Assembly: GCF_044377145.1 (NCBI RefSeq)
Contig: NZ_JBILJQ010000002.1
Span: 62,001-126,000, forward strand
DNA from: Aquimonas sp044377145
Lineage (GTDB): Bacteria > Pseudomonadota > Gammaproteobacteria > Xanthomonadales > Xanthomonadaceae
Reading direction: 5' to 3'
DNA length: 64,000 bases
The notes under the pieces were generated by a model. The model was not told the origin of the DNA. It did not search any database and saw nothing but the letters and a program-made list of their open reading frames with translations. The position numbers were made by a program, and so were the translations under genes. Numbering within the stretch: the stretch's first letter is position 1; every line of letters begins with the position of its first letter. Below, piece after piece: positions 26,889 through 34,748 of this stretch.

Positions 26889-27722
26889 CTAACCCTCGCA
26901 CCCCGGCGGCAGATGTTCCGGACGCAGGTCCCTGTTGCGGCAGACAATGCTGACGGTCTCGCCCTCAATGCGTACCTCGTAGCGCAGCGTCCGCTGGTCC
27001 AGCGCCGGGCCGAAGCCGTAGAACTGGATGTCGTAGGCGCACTGGCCGCTGTCCGGGTGGGCCGGGGTAATGCCGCTCCAGCCATCCTGATTGCCCTGCA
27101 GGCGCGGGTCGCGGACCTGGATGCGTTCGAACTCCCAGGTGTCCGGGCAGGTGTCGCCGTTGGCGCGGTAGAACTCGCGCATCGCGGTTTCCACCAGCTC
27201 GCGGGTGAGGGCGTCGGCGCTGGCCATGTGGTCGGCATCGAACTCGCGCGCGGGCGCGTCCGGCGTGGCCATGGATTGTTCCGACCCTGACGCTGCCGGC
27301 TGCGACTGACGTGCGCGTTCGACGTAGTCGCGGTAGCTGGGCAAGGCGATCGCGGCAAGGATGGCGATCAGCACCAGACCGGCCACTGCGATCGCTACGA
27401 CGATCAGGCAGCCGGTACGGCGCGAGCCTGAAGGCGCTGCCGGGCGCGATGCGCGGTAGGCCGCAGGCGCAGCACCCGCTGTGTTGGCGACTGTGACCTG
27501 CGGCCGCGGCGGCAAGGGCGGCGGCAGGGTTTTGTCCGGCACCACGCCGATCAGCTGCAGCGCTTCGAGCTGACGCTCCAGCGGCTGCCATTCGCGGAGG
27601 CCGGCGTGCCAGACCAGGGTGTCGAGAACGATCCGCCGCTGGCGGAAGTGCTCACGCATCGCGTCGGCGCTGAAGGGGCCGGAGCGCCCGGCACCGGGGG
27701 CGTGGTAGTACCACTCAATCAT
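26889..27722 (-). CDS. GYF_2-domain protein with a pilin-like transmembrane helix
   Basis: 277 residues from the ATG at 27722, with GGAG about 8 nt upstream. Residues 1-60 (MIEWYYHAPGAGRSGPFSAD...VWHAGLREWQPL) are a GYF_2 (DUF4339) domain. A proline-rich linker (TLPPPLPPRP) follows. Residues about 105-145 read LIVVAIAVAGLVLIAILAAI then ALPSYRDYVERARQSQ, very like the N-terminal helix of type IV pilins. The C-terminal region has Cys residues (DTCPDTW, QCAYDI, CRNRDL, PGCEG) and looks like a minor-pilin globular domain. There is no prepilin cleavage site at the N-terminus because the GYF domain precedes the helix. Function unknown. Confidence 0.75.
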   Translation of the reverse strand: MIEWYYHAPGAGRSGPFSADAMREHFRQRRIVLDTLVWHAGLREWQPLERQLEALQLIGVVPDKTLPPPLPPRPQVTVANTAGAAPAAYRASRPAAPSGSRRTGCLIVVAIAVAGLVLIAILAAIALPSYRDYVERARQSQPAASGSEQSMATPDAPAREFDADHMASADALTRELVETAMREFYRANGDTCPDTWEFERIQVRDPRLQGNQDGWSGITPAHPDSGQCAYDIQFYGFGPALDQRTLRYEVRIEGETVSIVCRNRDLRPEHLPPGCEG

Positions 27723-27942
27723 GTCTGCGCTCCGGTCGTGGCGCCGGTGGGCGCGGTGGAATTGCGACGCCCAGCATAGTGGCGAGCCGGTCGCGGGCAA
27801 TCCAGTGCGGTCTTCGCCTGCCAGCAGCTGCAGGCGCCGGCCGCCGCAGGGCACCTGCCAGGAACACGCGCCCCGCAGGGCCTGCAAACCATGGCGGCAA
27901 AGTCACCAGTGCGAGGCGCTACGGCGCGGAGCGCCTGAGCCC

Positions 27943-28102
27943 TAGCAGCCTGTCGGGCTTTGGTTGGCCGGGCTGCAAATCCGCCTGCGCGATCCACTAT
28001 CCGCCGATTCTTGGCCGAGAGCCCACTCGGCCTGCAAATCGTCGAAAACTGTCCTCTCGCAGTCGACTATCGCCTCGACCCCCAAAGCCCGACAGGCTGC
28101 TA
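27943..28102. repeat. 160-bp element with perfect 21-bp terminal inverted repeats
   Basis: The left end at 27943-27963 (TAGCAGCCTGTCGGGCTTTG plus one base) is the exact reverse complement of 28082-28102. The interior has no coding sequence, and includes CCTGCAAATCGTCGAAAA. A second copy of its right part is at 1-94 and a possible left end at 26756. The size and ends fit a MITE or a REPIN-like element. The last three bases, CTA, form the TAG stop of the esterase gene on the minus strand. Confidence 0.8.
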
Positions 28103-29233
28103 GCCGCGGCTGGGACGCGCGCGCTCGCTGAAAAACCGCAGCATCTGTGCCGAAGCGTCTGGGCCGGTCGGGTCGGTGTAGCTGCCCGCCGGATCGCCGC
28201 CGGACCAGGCGTGCGCGGCACCGTGGGTCAGCCAGTGCTCGGCGCTGACCCGGCCACCCTGCACATGCAGGGTGCGCGTGTAGCGGCGTCCGCCGGCGGA
28301 CACGCCATGTTCGACCGTCGCTGCCGTTGCGGTTGCCGTAGCGTCCGCGTCGACCGGGCCGAGGCTTTGCGCGATCACGCCCACGCCATTGCGTGGATGC
28401 ACCGTGATGTCGCCATCGCCGTGGAAGACGATCGCGGGTACGGGCTTTTCGTTGGGTTCGCTCGCACGGCGACGCCCGCTGGATTTGCCGGTTCGCATCG
28501 CCGCGAACGCAGATGGAACGTCACTGGCCAGACCAATCGGCAGACCCGAGTGCACACCGATCGCGGCATAGATATCGGGATGGGTGCTGGCGAGTACAGC
28601 CGCCATCGCGCCGCCGGCCGACAGTCCAGCGACGTAGACCCGACGCTCGTCGAGCTGATGCTGGGCAACAAGATGACGGGTCAGTGCGGCGAGCATGGCG
28701 GGCTCGCCGTGCCCACGCTGCTGATCGCTGCCGCGGAACCAGTTCCAGCAGCGGTTCTGATTGCGCTTGCTGGTTTGCTGCGGGTAGGCAACGACATAGC
28801 CGTGCTCGCGGGCCAGCAGGTTCATCCGCGTACCGATCGCGAAATCGTCCGGCGACTGGGTGCAGCCATGCAGCATCAGAAGCAAGGGTGCGCGTTTGCC
28901 CTCCAAGCCCGCGGGAACGTAAAGCTTGTAGTCCAGAGCGCCGGCGCTGCAGGCAAAGTGCTCGCTTCGGAAGGGAGTGTCGACCGCGTCGCTGCGCGCA
29001 TGCCGCCGCCCGGATTTGGGCGTTTCGAGATCGACCACGCGAAACTCGCCGTCGATGCAGTCGGCAGCCACTGATGCAGCGGGTTTGCTCGCAGCAACGC
29101 GCGACGAGCGCGCATCTTCGTCGGCGGCGATGTTGGCGGCGAGTCCGTGCTGAAGCGTGCGGGTTGCGGCGCGCAAATCGCCGCTTCGCATCAGGCGCAT
29201 CGCCTGCTGCATGGTGTCGTTCATGGCTTTCAT
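28100..29233 (-). CDS. PHB-depolymerase-family esterase
   Basis: 377 residues. The ATG at 29233 has AGGA 8 nt upstream. After a non-conserved N-terminal part of about 95 residues, an alpha/beta hydrolase begins at YKLYVPAGLEGKRAPLLLML, with the oxyanion motif HGCTQSPDDF. The nucleophile lies in GLSAGGAM (GxSxG), an Asp in FHGDGDITV, and the His in HGAAHAWSGG. This is the Esterase_phb family, whose members hydrolyse polyhydroxybutyrate, feruloyl or acetyl-xylan esters. No signal peptide is visible, so an intracellular substrate such as PHB is more likely. The stop codon lies inside the terminal repeat of the 160-bp element. The regulator gene is 13 nt upstream. Confidence 0.85.
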   Translation of the reverse strand: MKAMNDTMQQAMRLMRSGDLRAATRTLQHGLAANIAADEDARSSRVAASKPAASVAADCIDGEFRVVDLETPKSGRRHARSDAVDTPFRSEHFACSAGALDYKLYVPAGLEGKRAPLLLMLHGCTQSPDDFAIGTRMNLLAREHGYVVAYPQQTSKRNQNRCWNWFRGSDQQRGHGEPAMLAALTRHLVAQHQLDERRVYVAGLSAGGAMAAVLASTHPDIYAAIGVHSGLPIGLASDVPSAFAAMRTGKSSGRRRASEPNEKPVPAIVFHGDGDITVHPRNGVGVIAQSLGPVDADATATATAATVEHGVSAGGRRYTRTLHVQGGRVSAEHWLTHGAAHAWSGGDPAGSYTDPTGPDASAQMLRFFSERARPSRG

Positions 29234-29246
29234 TATTGAGTCCTGA

Positions 29247-29615
29247 TTACTGGATACGGCCGGCCAGCGCGGCCTTGACCGGCGCGCTGGCCTGCAAGAC
29301 CCCGAGCACCACGATCGATTCAATCGTCGCGCTGGCGAGTTCCGGCGACACATCGGCAGCGATCCGGACCAGCCCAAGAGCGTGGATGCGCAGTCGCTGG
29401 CCCGCATCGCGGGCTGCTTCGAGGTCGTGCCGCGAGTAGTCCTGCAACCCTAGCACCAAGGTGCGGCGGGCCACTGTCTGCCGCAGCACCTCGGCATGGA
29501 CGGTCAGCTGATTGCGAATGGCAGTGCGGATGAAGTCGGTGCGGTTGGAGTAGAAGCCCTCCTGCACCATCAGGTCGATCTGGCCCAAGTCAACAACGCC
29601 GAGATTGATCGTCAT
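29247..29615 (-). CDS. Ribbon-helix-helix (CopG-like) regulator
   Basis: 122 residues from the ATG at 29615; an ATG at 29657 adding 14 residues is also possible. The N-terminal 50 residues (MTINLGVVDLGQIDLMVQEG, then YSNRTDFIRTAIRNQL) are a classic ribbon-helix-helix fold: a beta strand followed by two helices with SNRTDFIR at the dimer turn. The C-terminal half is unassigned. It is co-directional with the esterase gene, 13 nt upstream of it, so it probably regulates the pair. A perfect 16-bp palindrome sits just upstream and would suit such a dimeric DNA binder. Confidence 0.8.
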   Translation of the reverse strand: MTINLGVVDLGQIDLMVQEGFYSNRTDFIRTAIRNQLTVHAEVLRQTVARRTLVLGLQDYSRHDLEAARDAGQRLRIHALGLVRIAADVSPELASATIESIVVLGVLQASAPVKAALAGRIQ

Positions 29616-29694
29616 TTTCTCGCTCTCGGCGAGGGGTCGCGCTCGGATGTCAGGCATTGGATTTCTCGATTTAACGCTGTGCGCCATCCTAGCA

Positions 29695-29710
29695 CCATCC
29701 ATATGGATGG
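29695..29710. promoter_or_regulatory. Candidate operator of the ribbon-helix-helix regulator
   Basis: CCATCCATATGGATGG is a perfect 16-bp palindrome located 80 nt before the ATG at 29615 (38 nt before the alternative ATG at 29657). A TAGGAT hexamer that could serve as a -10 lies just downstream on the minus strand. Autoregulation through such a palindrome is common for this protein family. Confidence 0.45.
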
Positions 29711-30173
29711 CGTACGTCGATCTGAGGCTGGCGCACGCGCACTCGCCTGCACGGTCCGGCGGTGCTCGAAATCCATCCCAGATCGAACATAAACGGCGCG
29801 CTGGCCGCATCGCCGACGCGAGGCCAGAGTCAGGGCGGCGGCCCTTCGGCGGCAGAGCGGCGAAAGCTGAACCGTGAGCCACGCGCGAAGGAACGGGGGC
29901 GCTGCTGCTGGCGCGAACACCGACAGCGCCTGTGCCACGCCCGCTGTTCCAGACCCGACCCGCATACATCCGCTGCGCGCCCGGGAACGGACACGCACGT
30001 GTGCGCCCACCCCCGCACGATCAAGTGTCTGCACCATCATGCTGCGTTATCACTTGGCTTGGCGCTAAGCGTTGCAACGCACTGACCTGACAGCCTCGCT
30101 CCCGCAGGCTGCAGCAACAGGCAACCGCCTTGTGCCCTCGCAGTCTGCTGGGGCAAGCCATCTGGAGAACACC
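29711..30173. other. Divergent intergenic region
   Basis: No gene was recognised between the regulator and the YflT-like gene, which are transcribed away from each other. The region should hold the promoter of the gene at 30174. No further repeats were noticed. Confidence 0.4.
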
Positions 30174-30758
30174 TTGAATACAGCGCATTCCGTCAATCAG
30201 TCAGCTACCGGCACAGTGCAGGATCGCGATGCCAACGCCACGCATCCGAATATGGTCACCGGCCTGTTTCCGGATCGCTCCTCGGCCGAACGAGCCTACA
30301 GCTCGATCACCAGCCGCGGCTATGAAAAGGGTGACATCAATCTGGTGATGTCGGACCAGACCCGCAAGGCGCACTTCGCCGACACCGACAATGTCGATAC
30401 GGACCTTGGCACCAAGGCCGCTGAGGGTGCAGGCGTAGGCAGCGCCATTGGCGGCACGGTTGGCGCGATCGTCGCAGCGGTGGCAGCGGTCGGTACTTCG
30501 CTGGTGATCCCGGGCCTGGGCCTGGTGATTGCCGGTCCGATCGCAGCGGCCCTGGCCGGTGCGGGCGCCGGTGGCGTGACCGGTGGCCTGGTTGGCGCCC
30601 TGGTCGGCTGGAACATCCCCGCCGAGCGGGTGAAGCTCTATCAGGAAGGGATTGATCGGGGTGGCATTCTGATGGCCGTCAAGCCCCGCAATGCCAGCGA
30701 CGCCGAGTACTTCGAGAGCGAGTGGAGGTCGAGTCAGGGCCAGAACGTTTACCGCTGA
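30174..30758 (+). CDS. YflT/general-stress-protein-17M-like protein with glycine-zipper region
   Basis: About 194 residues from a TTG start at 30174, chosen because GGAG lies 7-8 nt upstream; an upstream in-frame start would add 34 low-complexity residues. Residues about 27-60 (VTGLFPDRSSAERAYSSITS, RGYEKGDINLVMSD) match the YflT (general stress protein 17M) N-terminal pattern. The centre is a long run of Gly/Ala/Val (GVGSAIGGTVGAIVAAV...) that resembles a glycine-zipper membrane segment. The C-terminus ends IDRGGILMAVKPRNASDAEYFESEW, typical of this family in proteobacteria. Probably an envelope stress protein; its exact role is unknown. Confidence 0.75.
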   Translation: MNTAHSVNQSATGTVQDRDANATHPNMVTGLFPDRSSAERAYSSITSRGYEKGDINLVMSDQTRKAHFADTDNVDTDLGTKAAEGAGVGSAIGGTVGAIVAAVAAVGTSLVIPGLGLVIAGPIAAALAGAGAGGVTGGLVGALVGWNIPAERVKLYQEGIDRGGILMAVKPRNASDAEYFESEWRSSQGQNVYR

Positions 30759-30910
30759 GCAAGCGCGAATGCCGTGACCACGCGCTGATACCGCGTGTCG
30801 CGACATGCGAACGATGAATCCTGCGAAAAAGTCGGGGCTCATCGGAGTTACCAGCACGCCACGGATGGCGCGCCCGCGGATCAAACGCATAGACGATTGG
30901 CCCGGCGTGA

Positions 30911-30937
30911 GTGACTCCGGCCCTGGGTCGGAGTCAC
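30911..30937 (+). other. Hairpin upstream of the DAO oxidoreductase
   Basis: GTGACTCCG pairs perfectly with CGGAGTCAC across the 9-nt loop GCCCTGGGT. It lies 54 nt before the TTG start at 30991 and 153 nt after the previous stop. No T-run follows, so it is not a classical terminator. It could be an attenuator or mRNA-stability element. Confidence 0.4.
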
Positions 30938-30990
30938 AACATCTGCAGAACTTCCGGATGGAGTTCTGCAGACCTTGCCGAGGAATCGCC

Positions 30991-32202
30991 TTGGATCTGA
31001 AAAGCGGCTACCCCTACTGGGCGGTCAAGAATGGCCTGATGTATGCGTTTCCGAAGCTGGACGCAGACCTCCGCTGCGATGTGATCGTAGTCGGCGCGGG
31101 CATCACCGGTGCTCTGATCGCGGATGAACTGGCCAGCCACGGTCACGACGTCGTCGTGGTAGATCAACGCGATGTCGCCTGGGGCAGCACCTCGGCCAGC
31201 ACCGCTCTGCTGCAGTGCGAGATCTATACCCATGCGATCGATCTCGCCAAGCGCTATGACCAAGCCACAGCGCTGCTGGCGTACCGGTCCTGTCTGCAGG
31301 CGATTGCTGAGATCGGCGAAGTCGCCAGCGCGGTCGGCGATGTCGATTTCAGCCACTGCGAAAGCCTCTACTACGCCAGCAATCGCACGGATCAGGCGCG
31401 CCTCGCCGATGAATTCACCTGGCGTGCCGAGCACCGGTTTCCGGTGCGTTGGCTGGATCGCGCGGCGGTGAAGGACGAATACGGCCTGACCGCGCCGGCC
31501 GCGATCCTCAGCACGGTCGCAGCGCGGGTGGATCCGTACCGACTTGCCTCACGCCTGCTTCGACGCATGCAGCGAACGGGCACGCAGGTGTTTGATCGCA
31601 CCGAAGTGGTGTCGATCGCTGCGACCCCGCGCTCAGTCGAGCTGACCACTGCCACCGGCGTTTCGATTCGCGCCAAACACGCGGTGATCGCCAGCGGCTA
31701 CGAGTCGCAGCGCTGGCTGCGTCAGCGCGTAGCCCAGAACCGCAGCAGCTACGCCTACATGAGCGACCCGATCGACCGTGACCAGCTCGGCTGGCTGGCG
31801 GACACCCTGCTGTGGGAATCCGCGCGACCGTATCTGTATCTGCGCAGCACCGGTGATGGGCGACTGCTGGTCGGCGGTGAGGACGATGATCGCGACATTC
31901 CGGCGCGGCGCGATCGTCGGGTCGACCGCAAGGCCGCGACGCTGCAGCGCAAGGTGAAGCGATTGCTGCCGCACTTGGATGCACGCCCGGCTTTTGCCTG
32001 GGCAGGCACCTTCGCGGAGACGATCGATGGCCTACCGCTGTTCGGCCGCCACCCGCAGTACGGCCCGCGCGTGCTTTTCGCACTGGCCTACGGCGGCAAC
32101 GGCATCACCTACAGCATGCTCGGCGCGGGCCTGCTGCGCGCGCAGATCGAGCGCCGCACGCATCCCTTGACCCGGCTGTTCGCATTCGAACGGCTGGGCT
32201 GA
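30991..32202 (+). CDS. FAD-dependent oxidoreductase of the DAO superfamily
   Basis: 403 residues from a TTG start with AGGAA about 7 nt upstream. The N-terminus MDLKSGYPYWAVKNGLMYAF is the usual one for this subgroup. The FAD-binding motif DVIVVGAGITGALIADEL lies at about 30-47, followed by VVVVDQRDVAWGSTSASTAL. The C-terminus (FAWAGTFAETIDGLPLFGRH, then FALAYGGNGITYSMLGA) matches the end of the DAO domain. Members oxidise amino acids or amines such as gamma-glutamylputrescine; the substrate cannot be read here. An ATG at 30958 is in frame but has no ribosome site and would add non-conserved residues. It stands alone between stress-related genes. Confidence 0.85.
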   Translation: MDLKSGYPYWAVKNGLMYAFPKLDADLRCDVIVVGAGITGALIADELASHGHDVVVVDQRDVAWGSTSASTALLQCEIYTHAIDLAKRYDQATALLAYRSCLQAIAEIGEVASAVGDVDFSHCESLYYASNRTDQARLADEFTWRAEHRFPVRWLDRAAVKDEYGLTAPAAILSTVAARVDPYRLASRLLRRMQRTGTQVFDRTEVVSIAATPRSVELTTATGVSIRAKHAVIASGYESQRWLRQRVAQNRSSYAYMSDPIDRDQLGWLADTLLWESARPYLYLRSTGDGRLLVGGEDDDRDIPARRDRRVDRKAATLQRKVKRLLPHLDARPAFAWAGTFAETIDGLPLFGRHPQYGPRVLFALAYGGNGITYSMLGAGLLRAQIERRTHPLTRLFAFERLG

Positions 32203-32220
32203 GAGGGCGGGCAAGACCGC

Positions 32221-32685
32221 TCAGCGCCCAGCAGCCAACATCCGATGCATGCGCTGGTAATCGCGGCGGTATTGGCCGGCGAGCTTCTGCTTGCTGCTAT
32301 CGCTCAACAGCTTTCCCGACACCTGGAAGAATTTGGTCTCTTCCTCGCGCAGGTGGTGATGCACCTTCTTGGAAAGCGCCTTCGCGGTCTCGATCCAGGC
32401 GCTGCCGGCGGGGTCCAGTGCCTGCAGATCCTCGATCAGCTCATCGATCTGATGATGCTCATGCAGAGCGTGGCGGCTGGCCGACAGCCCGCCGTCGTGC
32501 ATCATCATCGGCACATACAGATAGCGCTCTTCGGCCGCCTCGTGCGCCGCCAGCTCATGGCGAACCACGGTGAACAGGTCGATCCGCTGCTCAGCGCCGG
32601 GCTTTGAGCGCAGCAGCTTGCGCAGCAGTGCGCGCTGCAGTTCGTGGCTTTCGCGCAGGGCGTCGTACAGCGTGGCGGCGGTCAT
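32221..32685 (-). CDS. Hemerythrin HHE-domain protein
   Basis: 154 residues from the ATG at 32685, with GGAG 8 nt upstream. The conserved pattern of a diiron four-helix hemerythrin is present: LRESHELQRALL, VVRHELAAHEAAEERYLYVP, LHEHHQIDELI and KKVHHHLREEETKFF. These supply the His and Glu ligands. Such cytoplasmic proteins bind oxygen or nitric oxide, or take part in oxidative stress and iron handling. It is convergent with the DAO gene, whose stop is 19 nt away. Confidence 0.88.
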   Translation of the reverse strand: MTAATLYDALRESHELQRALLRKLLRSKPGAEQRIDLFTVVRHELAAHEAAEERYLYVPMMMHDGGLSASRHALHEHHQIDELIEDLQALDPAGSAWIETAKALSKKVHHHLREEETKFFQVSGKLLSDSSKQKLAGQYRRDYQRMHRMLAAGR

Positions 32686-32805
32686 GAAAGGCGCTCCTAT
32701 GTTGTAGAGGACAAAACTCCGCAATCAGCCCTGTGTTCGCGGACGATAGCAGTCGCCCTTGAGTGCGCGGCGGGCGTGCTGCGCGCCAGCGAGCCGTGCG
32801 TCAGC

Positions 32806-34110
32806 TCAGAGTTGCGATCGGATCGGCAGCAGAATCTTCTCGCTGAGCTTTTCGCTCAGCGGGCGCGTGCGCCAGCGCTCCAGCGAATACGGCTCAGCGT
32901 TCAACAGGTCGGCCTCGAACACGGCGGTCATGTGCAGGGCGAACTCGCGGTTGTAGACGTTCAGACTGGCCTCGTCATTGAGCCGGATGGAACGCATGTC
33001 GAAATTGGTGGACCCCACCGACACCAGCAGAGAATCAATCACCAGAAGCTTGGTGTGCAGCATGGTCGGTTGATACACATGGATCTCGACGCCGGCCTGC
33101 AGCAATTCACCCCAGTCAGCCTTGGACGCGATCTTGACCGAGAGCGCATCCAAGTGTGGCCCGGGCAGCAGCACGCGTACCCGAACGCCACGCGCGCGGG
33201 CGGCGATCAGGGCCTCGATCAGCAGCGTGTCGGGCACGAAATAGGACGCTGCCAGATCGATGCGGGTCTCGGCGGCGGCCAGCGCGAGCAGATACATCAG
33301 ATGCATGCTTTCGCTGCCGCCGGAGGGCGAGGCGACGAACATGTGCGCGTCCATTTCACCTGCGGGATTCAGCTCGGGAAAGTAGTGGGTGCCGTTCAAC
33401 ACCTGGCCGGTGGTTTTGATCCAGTTGTCGTTGAAGGCGGCCTGCAGCTGCGCCACCACCGGGCCCTCGATCCGATACTGGGTGTCGCGCCAGTGCTCGG
33501 GATCTTCAGCGTCGCCCAACCACTGGTCGGCGATGCCGACGCCGCCAGTGAAGCCGATGCGACCGTCAATCACCAGCAGCTTGCGATGCGTGCGGTTGTT
33601 CATGCTGCCGAGGTGATACCAGCTCAGCGGCCGATACAGATGCAGCGACACACCGGCCGCCTGCATTGATTCAAGCAGTGAGCGATCCATCTTGGTGCTG
33701 CCGACCCAGTCGATGGTCACGCTCACCGCCACGCCAGCACGCGCACGTTCCGCCAGCGCCTGTGAGAATTCCTTGCCGATCTCTCCCGACCAGTAGATGA
33801 AAGTCTCAAAGGTGATCGAGTGTTGCGCCTCGGCAATCGCTTGCAGCATGGCCGGGAAGATCTCATCGCCGTTCTGCAGAGGCCTGACCCGATTGCCGCC
33901 CAGAATCGCTGGACCCAGCAAGGCCGACATCTCGCGGCGGAACTGCGGATCAGACACCGCATAGCGGTGTTCGATCTTGCGCTCAAGCGCCTTTTCGGAG
34001 GTCTTGAAGTTCTGCGCCAGCACCAACACGACGGTGGTGGCCAGCACGGTGGCAACGATGGTCCATAGCATCGAGGTTCGATTTCCCGGCAGTGACATCG
34101 CAGCTCTCAT
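32806..34110 (-). CDS. Phospholipase D-type cardiolipin synthase
   Basis: About 434 residues from the ATG at 34110; ATG 34098 is also plausible because AAGGA lies 11 nt before it. An N-terminal transmembrane helix (MLWTIVATVLATTVVLVLA) is followed by two PLD domains. The HKD motifs are THRKLLVIDGRIGFTGG and LHTKLLVIDSLLVSVGSTNFD, both intact with N/S residues downstream. The architecture fits ClsA/ClsB-type cardiolipin synthase, which joins phosphatidyl groups in the inner membrane. The protein has one anchor helix rather than two, closer to ClsB-like or uncharacterised members. Gene symbol left open. Confidence 0.85.
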   Translation of the reverse strand: MRAAMSLPGNRTSMLWTIVATVLATTVVLVLAQNFKTSEKALERKIEHRYAVSDPQFRREMSALLGPAILGGNRVRPLQNGDEIFPAMLQAIAEAQHSITFETFIYWSGEIGKEFSQALAERARAGVAVSVTIDWVGSTKMDRSLLESMQAAGVSLHLYRPLSWYHLGSMNNRTHRKLLVIDGRIGFTGGVGIADQWLGDAEDPEHWRDTQYRIEGPVVAQLQAAFNDNWIKTTGQVLNGTHYFPELNPAGEMDAHMFVASPSGGSESMHLMYLLALAAAETRIDLAASYFVPDTLLIEALIAARARGVRVRVLLPGPHLDALSVKIASKADWGELLQAGVEIHVYQPTMLHTKLLVIDSLLVSVGSTNFDMRSIRLNDEASLNVYNREFALHMTAVFEADLLNAEPYSLERWRTRPLSEKLSEKILLPIRSQL

Positions 34111-34225
34111 CCTTGCACCATGCGGATTGCGCAAGCGCGGCCTGCGTGTCGACGAACGTTCAGCAGCGGAAACTTCGATCGACTTCGACGGCTGCCGCGC
34201 GAAATCAAGCGAGCGGCAGGCGAGC

Positions 34226-34534
34226 TCATGCCGAGGCTTCGCTGTGGCTTCCAGCAGCGGCCGATTCTTCGATTCGACGATTGCGACGATAGACCGCCTG
34301 GCCGACCAACGCGGTCAGCACCAGCACGCCATTGCTGACTACGAAAATCGGATTTCCGATCAACCCGCTGTAGCCGAGGAAGCCCACGCTGGCGGTCATC
34401 TGGCCGAGAAACAGCCAGCAGGAAACTCCCTCGGTCGAGCGTTCCCGCCACTGCACGCGTACCTGATGCAACAGGGTTGCGATCAGCACGGCAGAGGCGG
34501 CCCAGCCGATCGCATCGGTTGGGCTGATGCTCAT
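34226..34534 (-). CDS. Small PQ-loop/SemiSWEET-like membrane protein
   Basis: 102 residues with three predicted helices. The segments DAIGWAASAVLIATLLHQVRVQW, STEGVSCWLFLGQMTASVGF and GNPIFVVSNGVLVLTALVGQA follow the three-helix PQ-loop bundle (the GVS-W-LFxGQ block is typical). SemiSWEETs dimerise to transport sugars, while many relatives are uncharacterised. The ATG at 34534 lacks a clear ribosome site, so the start is uncertain. Confidence 0.7.
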   Translation of the reverse strand: MSISPTDAIGWAASAVLIATLLHQVRVQWRERSTEGVSCWLFLGQMTASVGFLGYSGLIGNPIFVVSNGVLVLTALVGQAVYRRNRRIEESAAAGSHSEASA

Positions 34535-34613
34535 CGGCGCGGGGACCACGCTGCGCTTCCATCTGCGCCGCTGAGCCGCTCGGGCTGCGCCGTCAACACG
34601 AAGCCCGACACAA

Positions 34614-34685
34614 TCAGGTGAGCACAGCAATCAGAAGAATGATGGGCAGCGGGATGCCGAGAAACAGCAGCAGGATGTACTTCAG
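34614..34685 (-). CDS. Possible 23-residue membrane peptide with CTG start
   Basis: The minus strand reads LKYILLLFLGIPLPIILLIAVLT and then stops. AAAGGA lies about 8 nt before the CTG at 34685, but no ATG, GTG or TTG is suitably placed. The peptide is one hydrophobic helix with a central GIPLP, resembling known tiny membrane peptides. It fills the gap between two genes for membrane proteins on the same strand. The unusual start makes the call tentative. Confidence 0.35.
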   Translation of the reverse strand: MKYILLLFLGIPLPIILLIAVLT

Positions 34686-34748
34686 GGTCAGGTCCTTTGG
34701 GTGCCTTGAGGCGGATGGGGCGTGGAAATCGCGCGAGCCTTGCGGGCT

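Noticed and set aside
28100..29407. Longer esterase start reaching into the regulator gene
   Set aside because: The extra 58 residues overlap the ribbon-helix-helix gene and are not conserved in character. The ATG at 29233 has a good ribosome site.
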